DNA of 64,000 bases from assembly GCF_018263855.1 (NCBI RefSeq), contig NZ_CP073318.1:7502001-7566000 (forward strand), given 5' to 3'. Under the pieces are notes generated by a model, which was given only the letters and a program-made list of their open reading frames with translations, did not search any database and was not told the DNA's origin. The position numbers were made by a program, and so were the translations under genes. This document shows, piece after piece, positions 41,513 through 50,319 of the stretch (positions within the stretch are counted from its first letter, which is position 1; each line of letters opens with the position of its first letter). Origin of the DNA: Kutzneria sp. CA-103260. GTDB taxonomy: Bacteria; Actinomycetota; Actinomycetes; Mycobacteriales; Pseudonocardiaceae.

Positions 41513-44248
41513 GTGCGAGATGAGCAGAGCCGGAAGGGGTCGGGCGTCGACACGCCGCGCGTAGCGACCAACGAGGCCTTGGATAGAGCAGGGAACCGCC
41601 ACGAGGGTCGTCCCGCGGTAGAGAGCGCGACGACGGAGCGACCCACCTCACGCGGCACACGGTTCGCGGCAACGAAGTTCCGGCCGGCGCCCCTGCCCAC
41701 CACGCTGGTCACCAGATCGGCGCTGCACGACCGGCTGCTGGCCGGCGCCAGCCAGCGGCTGACCCTTGTGGTGGGAGCGGCGGGGACGGGCAAGAGCCTG
41801 TTGCTGGCGAGCTGGGCGGCGGCACGGCCAGCAGGCCTCACTTCCTGGCTGTCATGCGATGTGGCCGACACCGACCCGGTTCGGTTCTGGGCCGGGTTCA
41901 TCGAGGCAATTCGGGTTTGGGTGCCGTGGTTCGGCGCCGAGGCCGCCGGACTGCTGGCGATGGACGAGGTCGTCTTGGCCGATGTCACGGCGTCGATCGT
42001 CAACGATGCCGCGAACCTGCCCGCCGAGTCGGCGATCGTTGTGGATGAATTCCAGTACGCGGCGGGCCCGGCCGCCCGGGATGTGACCACTCTGGTCGAG
42101 CGCTGGCCGGCCGAGACCGTCCAGCTGGTGCTGGCCAGCCGCATGGACCCGCCGCTGCGGCTGCACCGGCTGCGGATGACCGGTGAACTCTGCGAACTGC
42201 GGGACCGTGACCTGCGTTTCTCGCTGGCCGAAAGCGGGCACCTGCTGGCCAACTTCGGTGTGCAGGTCGCCTCGGCGGACCTTGCGCTGCTACATCAGCG
42301 CAGCGAGGGATGGGCCGCCGCCCTGCAGATGGCGGCACTGTCGCTGCGCGGCACCAGCGACCCGGCGTGGGCGGCGAGGGCCCCGGAGGTCCTCCGCCAC
42401 GCGACCGCCCGGTACTTCGTCGAGGAGGTCCTGGAGCAGCAGCCAGCCGAGGCGGCCCAGTTCATGCTCGACACCTCCGTCCTCAGCGAGCTGACCGCGG
42501 ACGCGTGCGCGGTGGTCACCGGCAGACACGACGCTGCGACGCTGCTGCACAGCATCGATGCGGCCAACGTGTTCCTGGTCGCCCTCGATGAGGAGCGAAC
42601 CAGCTTCCGCTACCACCATCTGGTACGCCAGCTTCTTCGCGCCCGTCTGCGGGCCAGGGACCGGGGGCGGGAACAGCAGGCGCAGCTACAGGCCGGGGAA
42701 TGGTTCGAGTCAACGGGTGATGTGCGGCGCGCGGCGCGCCATCTGCTCGCCGCGAAGCAAGCCGACCGGGCGGTGGCCCTGCTGCGGGACCGGGTCTTCA
42801 CCGGCTTCCAAAGCGACCCGACGCTGCTACCACCGCTGGATCTGAGCATGATCGCCCCATCGCGGCTGGTGGATGCCCCCGACCGGCTTCTGGGCCTGGC
42901 CACTGATCTGCTGTTGTCGGGCGACTCGGTTCGCGGCGGCGAGTACCTCGACCTGCTGGAGCGCGCCCAGCCGGCGATCCCGCCCGACTCGGAGCTGGCG
43001 GCCCGGCTTGCGGCGGCATGGGCACTGCGCTGGATGCTGACCGGCCAAGCGGACGAGGCCGCAGCTGAAACCCTCGCTGCCCGGGCCGCCGAGGAACGGA
43101 CGCGGCTCCGCGGCGACTGGAACGTCGCCGTCCCGATGGTCCTCCTGCGCGCCTATACGTGGCTGGAGGACTACGAGGCGGTGGAGCGTGAGGCAGCGGC
43201 GGCGCTTGCCGCGCCAGAGTTCACCGAACCGGTCAAGCTGGTGCTGGTACCCGGTGCGCGGGCGGTGGCCTGGCTGGAGGCCGGCCACCTGGCGCAGGCC
43301 GCCGATGCCGCCAGGACAGCCGAGGCGGAGGCCAGGCGGCTGGGATTCGGCCAGCACTTGTTCGCCGTGGACTGCCTGCGTGCGTTGGCCGGCCTGGCGC
43401 TGGAGCGCCGTGACCTCGACGCCGCTGAGCACCTCACCGAGCAGGCCCTGTCGATATCGGAGCGGAGGCGGCCGGCCTTCCAGTTCCTGGCGCTGCTGGA
43501 CCAGGCTGGGATCTGGGCTGCCCGAGGGCAGGTCCGCGAGGCGCTGACCAGCATCGAGGCGGCGCGGCTGGTGCTAGCCGGGACCGAGTCGGTGCTGCTG
43601 GCCCACGCCGATGAGCTGGAGGCGCTGCTGCGGCTGTCGCTTGGCGATCCGAGCACCCCCACCCAGCTCGCCGGACGCCTGCCGGCCGTCCGCCGCGCCC
43701 AGCTGCTGGCCCAGATCGCGCTCGCTGCCGGCGATCACCACACCGCACAACAACACCTGCAGTCGCCGCCGGGGAAGCTAACGCCGCGGCGCGCCCTGAT
43801 CCGCCAACTTCTGCTGGCCGCCACTGCGATCAGCCGCAGCGACCCCATGACTGTCAACATCCTGGCTGGTGCGCTCCACACAGCCCGCCTCGGCGGATTC
43901 TGCAACACCGTCGTCGCCACCGCACCACAGGTGACCGAGTACCTGGTCGGACATTGGACGTCACCGTACCCGGACCCGTTCACCGAGCGGCTGACCGCCG
44001 CGGCCCGTGAGGTGCGCGCCGCACAGCCGCACGCCTCCTGGCACCGCCGCCGGACGGCCGAGCCGCTGACTCCCGCCGAGCTGCGCGTCCTGAAGCTGCT
44101 GCCGACCAGCACCTACGCGCAGATCGCCGCAGCTCTCTACGTTTCGCGTGGCACGGTGAAGACCCACCTTCAGTCGGTCTACCGCAAGCTCGGGGTGACG
44201 TCGCGCACGGAGGCCATCGAGTGGGCAGTCAACCTGCGCCTGCTCTGA
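41513..44248 (+). CDS. LuxR-family ATP-binding regulator (MalT/LAL type)
   Basis: A 911-residue regulator with an N-terminal STAND-type ATPase (Walker A GAAGTGKS at 88-95, Walker B AIVVDEF), MalT-like winged-helix and TPR-like middle, and a C-terminal LuxR helix-turn-helix (LTPAELRVLKLLPTSTYAQI). GTG 41513 is chosen because AGGAG lies about 8 nt upstream; the frame extends to 41384 without support. It is the first gene of the island cargo and may control the following TRIC, NDH-2 and oxidoreductase genes. Confidence 0.92.
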   Translation: MRDEQSRKGSGVDTPRVATNEALDRAGNRHEGRPAVESATTERPTSRGTRFAATKFRPAPLPTTLVTRSALHDRLLAGASQRLTLVVGAAGTGKSLLLASWAAARPAGLTSWLSCDVADTDPVRFWAGFIEAIRVWVPWFGAEAAGLLAMDEVVLADVTASIVNDAANLPAESAIVVDEFQYAAGPAARDVTTLVERWPAETVQLVLASRMDPPLRLHRLRMTGELCELRDRDLRFSLAESGHLLANFGVQVASADLALLHQRSEGWAAALQMAALSLRGTSDPAWAARAPEVLRHATARYFVEEVLEQQPAEAAQFMLDTSVLSELTADACAVVTGRHDAATLLHSIDAANVFLVALDEERTSFRYHHLVRQLLRARLRARDRGREQQAQLQAGEWFESTGDVRRAARHLLAAKQADRAVALLRDRVFTGFQSDPTLLPPLDLSMIAPSRLVDAPDRLLGLATDLLLSGDSVRGGEYLDLLERAQPAIPPDSELAARLAAAWALRWMLTGQADEAAAETLAARAAEERTRLRGDWNVAVPMVLLRAYTWLEDYEAVEREAAAALAAPEFTEPVKLVLVPGARAVAWLEAGHLAQAADAARTAEAEARRLGFGQHLFAVDCLRALAGLALERRDLDAAEHLTEQALSISERRRPAFQFLALLDQAGIWAARGQVREALTSIEAARLVLAGTESVLLAHADELEALLRLSLGDPSTPTQLAGRLPAVRRAQLLAQIALAAGDHHTAQQHLQSPPGKLTPRRALIRQLLLAATAISRSDPMTVNILAGALHTARLGGFCNTVVATAPQVTEYLVGHWTSPYPDPFTERLTAAAREVRAAQPHASWHRRRTAEPLTPAELRVLKLLPTSTYAQIAAALYVSRGTVKTHLQSVYRKLGVTSRTEAIEWAVNLRLL

Positions 44249-44349
44249 GACGTCCGTTGGCAGGCCCGATTCAGCTTTCCTCCCACTCGGGGGGATGCAG
44301 CCGCGCCCGGCGCGAGGTGGAGTGATGACACGGCGGAAGCGGAATTCAT

Positions 44350-45027
44350 ATGAATTCACATGGTGGCTGGTCAGTGACATCCATCTCCCCAACCCCCTTG
44401 CACGAGTTGCCCGCCTGGGTCGATGTCACCGCGATGGCGATGGCGGCCCTGTTCGGGGCGCACGCGGCTCGCTGCCGGCACATCCCCGTGTTCGGAGTGC
44501 TGCTGGCCGGCATGGTGACCGGGCTTGGCGGCGCCATGGCCCGGGACGTGCTGCTCGGCCTGGAGCCCGCCGCCATCACGACGTGGTACTACATCCCCGC
44601 CGTGCTGGCCGCCGCGATCATCGGCGGCTCGATGCCACGCCGGGTCAGCCTCAGCCTGCTGCCGTTCGTCGCCGTGCAGGCCACCGCTGTCGGGCTGCTG
44701 ATCGGCATCGGCGTCCAGAAGGCCGTCGAGTACCGCGTCCCGGCCGCGTCCGCCATCCTGCTCGGCGTGATCGCCGCGACCGTCGGCGGGGCAACCGATG
44801 ACACGCTCGCCGGCAGGCAGGCCACCATCATGCGCGAGAACCATTGGCTGCTGTCCACCATGGTCTTCGGCGCGGTGGTCTTCTGGGTCGTCACCATCTA
44901 CGCGGCGTTCTACCTGGCAGTGGCGGTCACCGTCGTCGTCGTGACGGTCCTGCGCGTGCTGAGCGTCCACTTCGGCTGGACCAGCCCGGTCTTCCCCGGC
45001 GACGACAGACATTCCGCCGGTTCCTGA
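44350..45027 (+). CDS. TRIC-family (UPF0126) cation channel protein
   Basis: A 225-residue membrane protein with about seven helices in two homologous halves. The first half has GVLLAGMVTGLGGAMARDVL with the family GGxxRD motif; the second has LLGVIAATVGGATDD. Bacterial and archaeal TRIC proteins form trimeric potassium-permeable channels. It is convergent with NDH-2. The start is not fixed by a clear ribosome binding site. Confidence 0.85.
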   Translation: MNSHGGWSVTSISPTPLHELPAWVDVTAMAMAALFGAHAARCRHIPVFGVLLAGMVTGLGGAMARDVLLGLEPAAITTWYYIPAVLAAAIIGGSMPRRVSLSLLPFVAVQATAVGLLIGIGVQKAVEYRVPAASAILLGVIAATVGGATDDTLAGRQATIMRENHWLLSTMVFGAVVFWVVTIYAAFYLAVAVTVVVVTVLRVLSVHFGWTSPVFPGDDRHSAGS

Positions 45028-45064
45028 CCGGTGCGGACACGCGACCGCACCGGAACTGCCGATG

Positions 45065-46339
45065 TCATGTCGCGTCGGTCCGCACGGTGATCCGGGTGGA
45101 CCGCCCGTGTGTGAAAGCGGCCCATGTCCAGTCGACGACCGCCTTGGCTCTGTCTTCCCCGGTCGACAGCAGCGCGAGATGAACCGCCCCCCAGGTGAGC
45201 CAGGCGGCCTTTCCCTTCATCGTCAGTCCACGCGGTCCTTGGATGACCGCGGCGCCGCGGCCGATGGTTGCCATCGTGCCCTTGTCGAAGTACTTGAACG
45301 GCTCGGCCTTAACACCTTTGACCAGCCTGGCGATGTTGTCGCCCGCGTGGTGCCCGGACTCCAGCGCAACGGATCCGAGCTGCGGAAGAACCTTGCCCGT
45401 CTTGGCATCGGTGATCCAGGCGATGTCCCCGATCGCGAACACCTCCGGGTGGCCGGCGACGCTGAGATCCGGCTGGACGAGGATGCGCCTGCCCTTTTGC
45501 AACTCCAGGCCCAGCACCTCCACGACGGCGTTCGCCTGCAAGCCCGCGCCCCACACGAGCGTGTGCGACGGGATCACCCGGCCAGATTTGAGGGCTACGC
45601 GAGTGGGCGTGACCGACTCGACGATCTCACCGGTGAGCACCTCGACACTCCGCCTGGCCAGCGCCTTCTCCGCATACCTACGCAGGCTCGGGTGGAACAT
45701 GGCGAAGATCTCCGGTCCGGCCTCGACGAGCACGATCTCCGCGTTCTCCTGGGGAATGTCCGGATAGTCCGTCACGAAGATCGCGCGATAGAGTTCGGCG
45801 ATGGCGCCCGCGCTCTCGACCCCGGTCGGCCCACCGCCGACCACGACGACATTGAGCGCACCGTCCTCGACCAGCGCCGGATCCTTGTCAGCTGCCTCCC
45901 AGCGGTCGAGGATGTGCTCCTTGAGCCGCACCGCGTCCGCGAGCGTGTACAGGGGAAAGGCGTGGTCGGCGGCGTGCTCGACACCGAAGAAGTTCACCTG
46001 AGCGCCGAGGGCCAGCACCAGGTAGTCGTAACCCAGCGGGCCCATCTCGGCGAACTCGACCTCCCGCTTCTCGAGGTTCACCGACGTCACGCAAGCTGTG
46101 TGGACTCGGGCGTTCGACTGATGGTCGAACAGGTCGCGAAGCGGATGTCCGACCGTGGTCCTCGGCAGCAGGTCGGTGGCGACCTGATAGAGGAGGGGCT
46201 GGAAGGTGTGGTAATCGTGCTCGTCGACGATCACCACGTCAACGTCGGCCTTCCTCAACTTCCGCGCCACGCCGATCCCGGCGAACCCCCCGCCGAGGAT
46301 GAGGACACGAGTGCGCGGTTCGGCCTCGGTAGCGCCCAT
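45065..46339 (-). CDS. Type II NADH dehydrogenase / FAD oxidoreductase
   Basis: A 424-residue flavoprotein with two dinucleotide folds: FAD-binding VLILGGGFAGIGVARKL near the N-terminus and NADH-binding VVVVGGGPTGVESAGAIAEL near 170, plus FAIGDIAWI near 310. NDH-2 enzymes oxidise NADH and reduce quinone at the membrane without pumping protons. ATG 46339 follows a GGGGG run. It lies in tandem behind the cytochrome b-molybdopterin gene, and both have a copy of the same 49-bp motif upstream. Confidence 0.9.
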   Translation of the reverse strand: MGATEAEPRTRVLILGGGFAGIGVARKLRKADVDVVIVDEHDYHTFQPLLYQVATDLLPRTTVGHPLRDLFDHQSNARVHTACVTSVNLEKREVEFAEMGPLGYDYLVLALGAQVNFFGVEHAADHAFPLYTLADAVRLKEHILDRWEAADKDPALVEDGALNVVVVGGGPTGVESAGAIAELYRAIFVTDYPDIPQENAEIVLVEAGPEIFAMFHPSLRRYAEKALARRSVEVLTGEIVESVTPTRVALKSGRVIPSHTLVWGAGLQANAVVEVLGLELQKGRRILVQPDLSVAGHPEVFAIGDIAWITDAKTGKVLPQLGSVALESGHHAGDNIARLVKGVKAEPFKYFDKGTMATIGRGAAVIQGPRGLTMKGKAAWLTWGAVHLALLSTGEDRAKAVVDWTWAAFTHGRSTRITVRTDAT

Positions 46340-46433
46340 GTGACCCCCTGGGTCAGTCCGGAGGCGACGCGAAGGGTTGCCCGTGCCTTTCTCAGCGGTC
46401 GGCACGGAGCACGCGCACGCCCATCACGAAGGC

Positions 46434-46482
46434 AGTGTCCACACGGACGACGCCCGCCACCTCATCCCCTGCGGGTGGATTC
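46434..46482. promoter_or_regulatory. 49-bp motif, copy 1, upstream of NDH-2
   Basis: This segment aligns without gaps to 48528-48576 with about 40 of 49 identical positions, including the block CCTCATCCCC and the block GCGGGTGGATTC. Copies lie upstream of NDH-2 and of the molybdopterin oxidoreductase in the same orientation, so a shared regulatory element is likely. Confidence 0.45.
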
Positions 46483-46500
46483 GCTCCTGGCGCCGTGCCG

Positions 46501-48306
46501 TCAGATCGGCATGCGATAGCCATAGAACTCGTGGTCCTCGTTGTAGCCTCCCTGCCCCGCGCCGAGGTGTTCGAAACTCTCGACGAACTCGATGGCCTCA
46601 ATCCACTTCACCATCTTGAAGCCCAGCTCAAGCTCGTTGCGGAGCCGCAGCGGCGCACCGTGCAGCACGTTGAGCGGCTCGCCGTTCATCTCGTAGGCGA
46701 GGATGGTCAGGTGGTGCCGCATGTGTTCGATCTTGTGGGCATCGTAGTAGCGTCCGCCCTCGGTGCCGGCGGCGAAGGAGTAGAAGACGACCCAACGTGC
46801 CTGGGGCGATGGTCGCACCAACGCGACGATGTCTCGCATCGGCACGCCGCCCCACTTGGCCACACCTGACCAGCCCTGGATGCAGTAGTGCTGGGTGATC
46901 TGTTCTTGTCTGGGCATCGCCTTCAGCTGGTCATAGGACAGGACAACCGGGTGCTCCACAAGTCCGTCGACGCGCAAGGTGTAGTCGCGAAAGCCGTTGT
47001 CACGCAAGGTCGCGTACACCTGACTGGTCGGCAGCGTGCCGTTGGGCCAGAAGAAGGACGAGACCGCCCGTTCGGGATAGGTTGCGCGAGCATCCCTCCA
47101 CTCCAGCAGCCCCTTCGCCCAGCCGACGAGCAGCCTCCCGGTTTTCTGCACGACCCGCGGATAGCGCAACGTCAGCGGTGAGGCGGCCCACCACAGGGCC
47201 ACCACGATGACCATCCAGATGACGTACAGCCACAGCCCGGCCCAGGCGGCGGTGTTCATACCGGTGGTGATGTGATTGAGGTTCACCAACAGCCCGGTGA
47301 TGTAGACCATGACGGTGTGGACGAGGATGAAGAGCACGAAGAACGTGAGCACAGCGAAGTGGACGCAGCGGGCCACCTGCCGGTTGATCCGGCCCCACCC
47401 CAACCCGAACCTCGCCGCGATGGCCGGCGCCTGAAGCAAGCCGGTGATGAACGCCAGCGGCGCGGCGATGAAGACCGCGAGGAAATAGACGAGGATCTGC
47501 ATGCCGTTGTACTGCGTCCAGCCCTCGTTCGTGGGGAAGTCCAGTGACAGGTATTGCAGCGCGGTCGAAGCCGCGTTGGGGATGACGTCCCAGTTTCGCG
47601 GCACCAGCCGCGCCCACTGCCCTGTGGTGAACAGCAACACGTAGAACGCCACGCCGTTGACAAGCCAGAGCAGGTCGCAACTGAAGTGCCACCAGCGGGC
47701 CAGGCCGATCGAGTGCCGTATCCCCGGCAAGCCGAGCCATCTGGGGAGGGTGACCGCATCGTCCTTGGCCGTCCAGGCACGCTCTGGCGGTTCCTGCTTC
47801 ATCCGATCGGGCGGGACCGGTCCGCGCAGTCGCAGCCATTCTCGGCCGGGCGTGGACCCGGCGTCGACCTGCAGACGTGGGTGGTCCGCCAGGATTTGTA
47901 TCCCGGCCCGAATGATGAAGGCGATGAAGAGGAGGTTCAGGAAGTGCAGGATACGCAGCCACAATGGGAACCCGAGGGTTACTGGTGGTTGGAAGCTGCC
48001 CTGTCCGGGATAGGTGTGGATGAATTGCTGCACCGCTGGGTAGGTGCGTAGCTGCTGCGCCACCGCGATCCCGGCGATCAGCAGCACGACGCCGATCGGC
48101 AGGAGCCAGAGGATGTTGAACCAGCGCTTGCCGATGCGCATGTGCGGAACCCACGCCATGATCGGGGGGATGCGCCGCGACCACTCCGTGACGACGATGC
48201 GATCTTCGGCCGGGGAGAGTTCGGCCTCAAGGGGGTCGGGAGCCGACGCCGCGCGAGCCGTCTCGCGTCCGCTGTCCGGCCTGGCGCCTTCGCCGGGTTG
48301 ATCCAT
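46501..48306 (-). CDS. Cytochrome b-like / molybdopterin oxidoreductase fusion
   Basis: A 601-residue fusion. The N-terminal half (about 60-385) has several transmembrane helices with His residues suited to heme b (LRILHFLNLLFIAFIIRAGI, RWWHFSCDLLWL, CVHFAVLTFF, FILVHTVMVY). The C-terminal half is a sulfite-oxidase-fold molybdopterin domain with the Mo-ligand Cys475 in HYCIQGWSGVAKWGG. It has no Tat signal because the domain is membrane-anchored. It should pass electrons between a small substrate and the membrane quinone pool, consistent with NDH-2 next door. The substrate is unknown. Confidence 0.88.
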   Translation of the reverse strand: MDQPGEGARPDSGRETARAASAPDPLEAELSPAEDRIVVTEWSRRIPPIMAWVPHMRIGKRWFNILWLLPIGVVLLIAGIAVAQQLRTYPAVQQFIHTYPGQGSFQPPVTLGFPLWLRILHFLNLLFIAFIIRAGIQILADHPRLQVDAGSTPGREWLRLRGPVPPDRMKQEPPERAWTAKDDAVTLPRWLGLPGIRHSIGLARWWHFSCDLLWLVNGVAFYVLLFTTGQWARLVPRNWDVIPNAASTALQYLSLDFPTNEGWTQYNGMQILVYFLAVFIAAPLAFITGLLQAPAIAARFGLGWGRINRQVARCVHFAVLTFFVLFILVHTVMVYITGLLVNLNHITTGMNTAAWAGLWLYVIWMVIVVALWWAASPLTLRYPRVVQKTGRLLVGWAKGLLEWRDARATYPERAVSSFFWPNGTLPTSQVYATLRDNGFRDYTLRVDGLVEHPVVLSYDQLKAMPRQEQITQHYCIQGWSGVAKWGGVPMRDIVALVRPSPQARWVVFYSFAAGTEGGRYYDAHKIEHMRHHLTILAYEMNGEPLNVLHGAPLRLRNELELGFKMVKWIEAIEFVESFEHLGAGQGGYNEDHEFYGYRMPI

Positions 48307-48751
48307 GACGAGCCTTCACCTCCAGTGACTAGCCACTCCCCCGTCGGGATCGCGCGGCCGCCTCGGTCACCGGGCGAGCGACGGGCTCCAGCGACTCGCC
48401 TTCGGCGTTGATGGCGAAGAACGCGGCAAGGTGAGGACGACCAGCCGCTTGCGGCCTGCTCGGCCGTAGCGGTCAAACCCCGGGAACCGGGACAGACGAC
48501 CCGGTCAGGACTTGCGATCACAGGTCGAGTGTCCGCACCTAACAGGCCCGCTGCCTCATCCCCCGCGGGTGGATTCGTGCCGGTCAGTTGTCGAGGCCAT
48601 CTGACATCCCGGTGGGCCAATTCTCTGGTCAGGTCCGCTGGGACTTGTCGCATGCCGCTACAGCGGCTCGTCATCAGTACGGGCCGGCTCAGTCACAAAA
48701 TCATCCCCTGGTGGCCGAGGCGCCGTACGCCCATGCCAAGACGATGGGTGC
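48307..48751. other. Divergent intergenic region of oxidoreductase genes
   Basis: This is the upstream region of the molybdopterin fusion (minus) and of the GMC operon (plus). It contains copy 2 of the 49-bp motif. No gene is seen. Confidence 0.5.
48528..48576. promoter_or_regulatory. 49-bp motif, copy 2, upstream of the molybdopterin fusion
   Basis: This is the ungapped partner of 46434-46482. It lies about 220 bp upstream of the molybdopterin fusion start and about 180 bp from the divergent GMC gene. Confidence 0.45.
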
Positions 48752-50305
48752 ATGGCCGAGCACTACGACGTCGTCATCGTTGGCAGCGGCGCTGGGGGCG
48801 GCACGCTGGCCCACACGCTCGCCCCGTCAGGCAAGCGGATATTGCTGCTCGAACGAGGCAACTTCCTGCCCCGCGAGATGGACAACTGGGATCCCCGCTC
48901 GGTCTTCGTGGACGGGAAATACATCTCACCCGACACCTGGTATGACTCCACCGGCAGGCCTTTCCAACCGCAGGTGCACTACTTCGTCGGCGGCGCCACC
49001 AAGATGTACGGCGCGGCCCTGTACCGTCTGCGCCCGCAGGACTTCGGCGAGCTCAAGCACGCCGACGGGATCTCGCCGGCTTGGCCGCTGTCCTACGACG
49101 ACTTCGAACCGTGGTACTCCAAGGCCGAGCACCTGTATCAAGTGCACGGCAACGCCGGGGAGGATCCGACCGAGGGCCACCGCAGCAGGCCCTACCCCTG
49201 GCCCGCCGTCTCCCACGAGCCCAGGATCCAGCAGATATCCGACGATCTCGCCAAGAGCGGCTACCACCCGTTCCACGCGCCGTGCGGGATCCTGCTGGAC
49301 GAGGCGGACCAGCCGCGCAGCACCTGCATCCGATGCTCCTGGTGCGACGGCTACCCGTGCCTGGTGCACGCCAAGTCCGACGCCGAGGTCATCGCCGTCC
49401 GGCCGCTGCTCGGCCGGCCCAACGTCACCGTGGTCACCGGGGCCGAGGTGACCACGCTGGAAACCGACAGCTCCGGACGCACCATCACCGGAGTCGTGGT
49501 CTCCCGGGACGGCGACCGCGAGGTGTATCGGGGCGACATCGTGGCCATCAGCGCTGGGGCCGCCAACAGCGCCAAGCTGCTGCTCAACTCGGCCAGCCAC
49601 ACCCACCCACACGGCCTGGCCAACGGCTCGGACCAGGTGGGCCGCAACTACATGTTCCACAACTCCAAGGCGGTGATGGCGCTGTCCAAGGAGAAGAACG
49701 ACACGGTCTACCAGAAGACGCTGGCAATCAACGACTTCTACTTCGGCGCACCGGATTACCAGTGGCCCATCGGCAACATCCAGATGATCGGCAAGTCCAA
49801 CGCCGAGGCCATCCGCGGGGAGAAGCCCACGCTCACCACGCTGTCCCCCGAGTGGACCCTGTCCGATGTGGCCGAGCACGCGGTGGACTTCTGGCTGACC
49901 ACCGAGGATGTGCCGGTGCCCGAGAACCGGGTGACGACCGACAGCGACGGCAACGTCCACCTGGCGTACCAGGTGACCAACAACGTCGAGGCCGACCGCC
50001 TGTACGGGGAGCTGAAGAAGATCCTCAACCACGCGGGCATGGCCGAGCATCACTTGCTGCGCAAGAACTTCTACCTGGACATGAGCATCCCGATCGCGGG
50101 TTGCGCACACCAGGCCGGAACGTGCCGGTTCGGCGCCGACCCGGCCACCTCGGTGCTCGACGTCAACTGCAAGGCCCACGAGCTGGACAACCTCTACGTG
50201 GTGGACACCAGCTTCTTCCCCAGCATCGGGGCGGTGAACCCGGCGCTGACCGCGATGGCCAACGCGATCCGGGTGGGCGAGCACCTGCTGGACCGGATGG
50301 CATGA
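48752..50305 (+). CDS. GMC-family FAD oxidoreductase
   Basis: A 517-residue glucose-methanol-choline oxidoreductase. It has the FAD-binding motif IVGSGAGGGTLAHTLA (about 9-24), the substrate-domain pattern and the C-terminal blocks CAHQAGTCRFG and IGAVNPALTAMANAIRVGEHL with the conserved Asn. A Cys-rich segment (STCIRCSWCDGYPCL, about 189-203) is typical of sugar-oxidising bacterial members. It is the first gene of an operon with GH15 and a G6PDH-like gene, suggesting oxidation of a sugar or sugar alcohol. Confidence 0.9.
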   Translation: MAEHYDVVIVGSGAGGGTLAHTLAPSGKRILLLERGNFLPREMDNWDPRSVFVDGKYISPDTWYDSTGRPFQPQVHYFVGGATKMYGAALYRLRPQDFGELKHADGISPAWPLSYDDFEPWYSKAEHLYQVHGNAGEDPTEGHRSRPYPWPAVSHEPRIQQISDDLAKSGYHPFHAPCGILLDEADQPRSTCIRCSWCDGYPCLVHAKSDAEVIAVRPLLGRPNVTVVTGAEVTTLETDSSGRTITGVVVSRDGDREVYRGDIVAISAGAANSAKLLLNSASHTHPHGLANGSDQVGRNYMFHNSKAVMALSKEKNDTVYQKTLAINDFYFGAPDYQWPIGNIQMIGKSNAEAIRGEKPTLTTLSPEWTLSDVAEHAVDFWLTTEDVPVPENRVTTDSDGNVHLAYQVTNNVEADRLYGELKKILNHAGMAEHHLLRKNFYLDMSIPIAGCAHQAGTCRFGADPATSVLDVNCKAHELDNLYVVDTSFFPSIGAVNPALTAMANAIRVGEHLLDRMA

Positions 50306-50319
50306 GCCAGGAGAGGACC

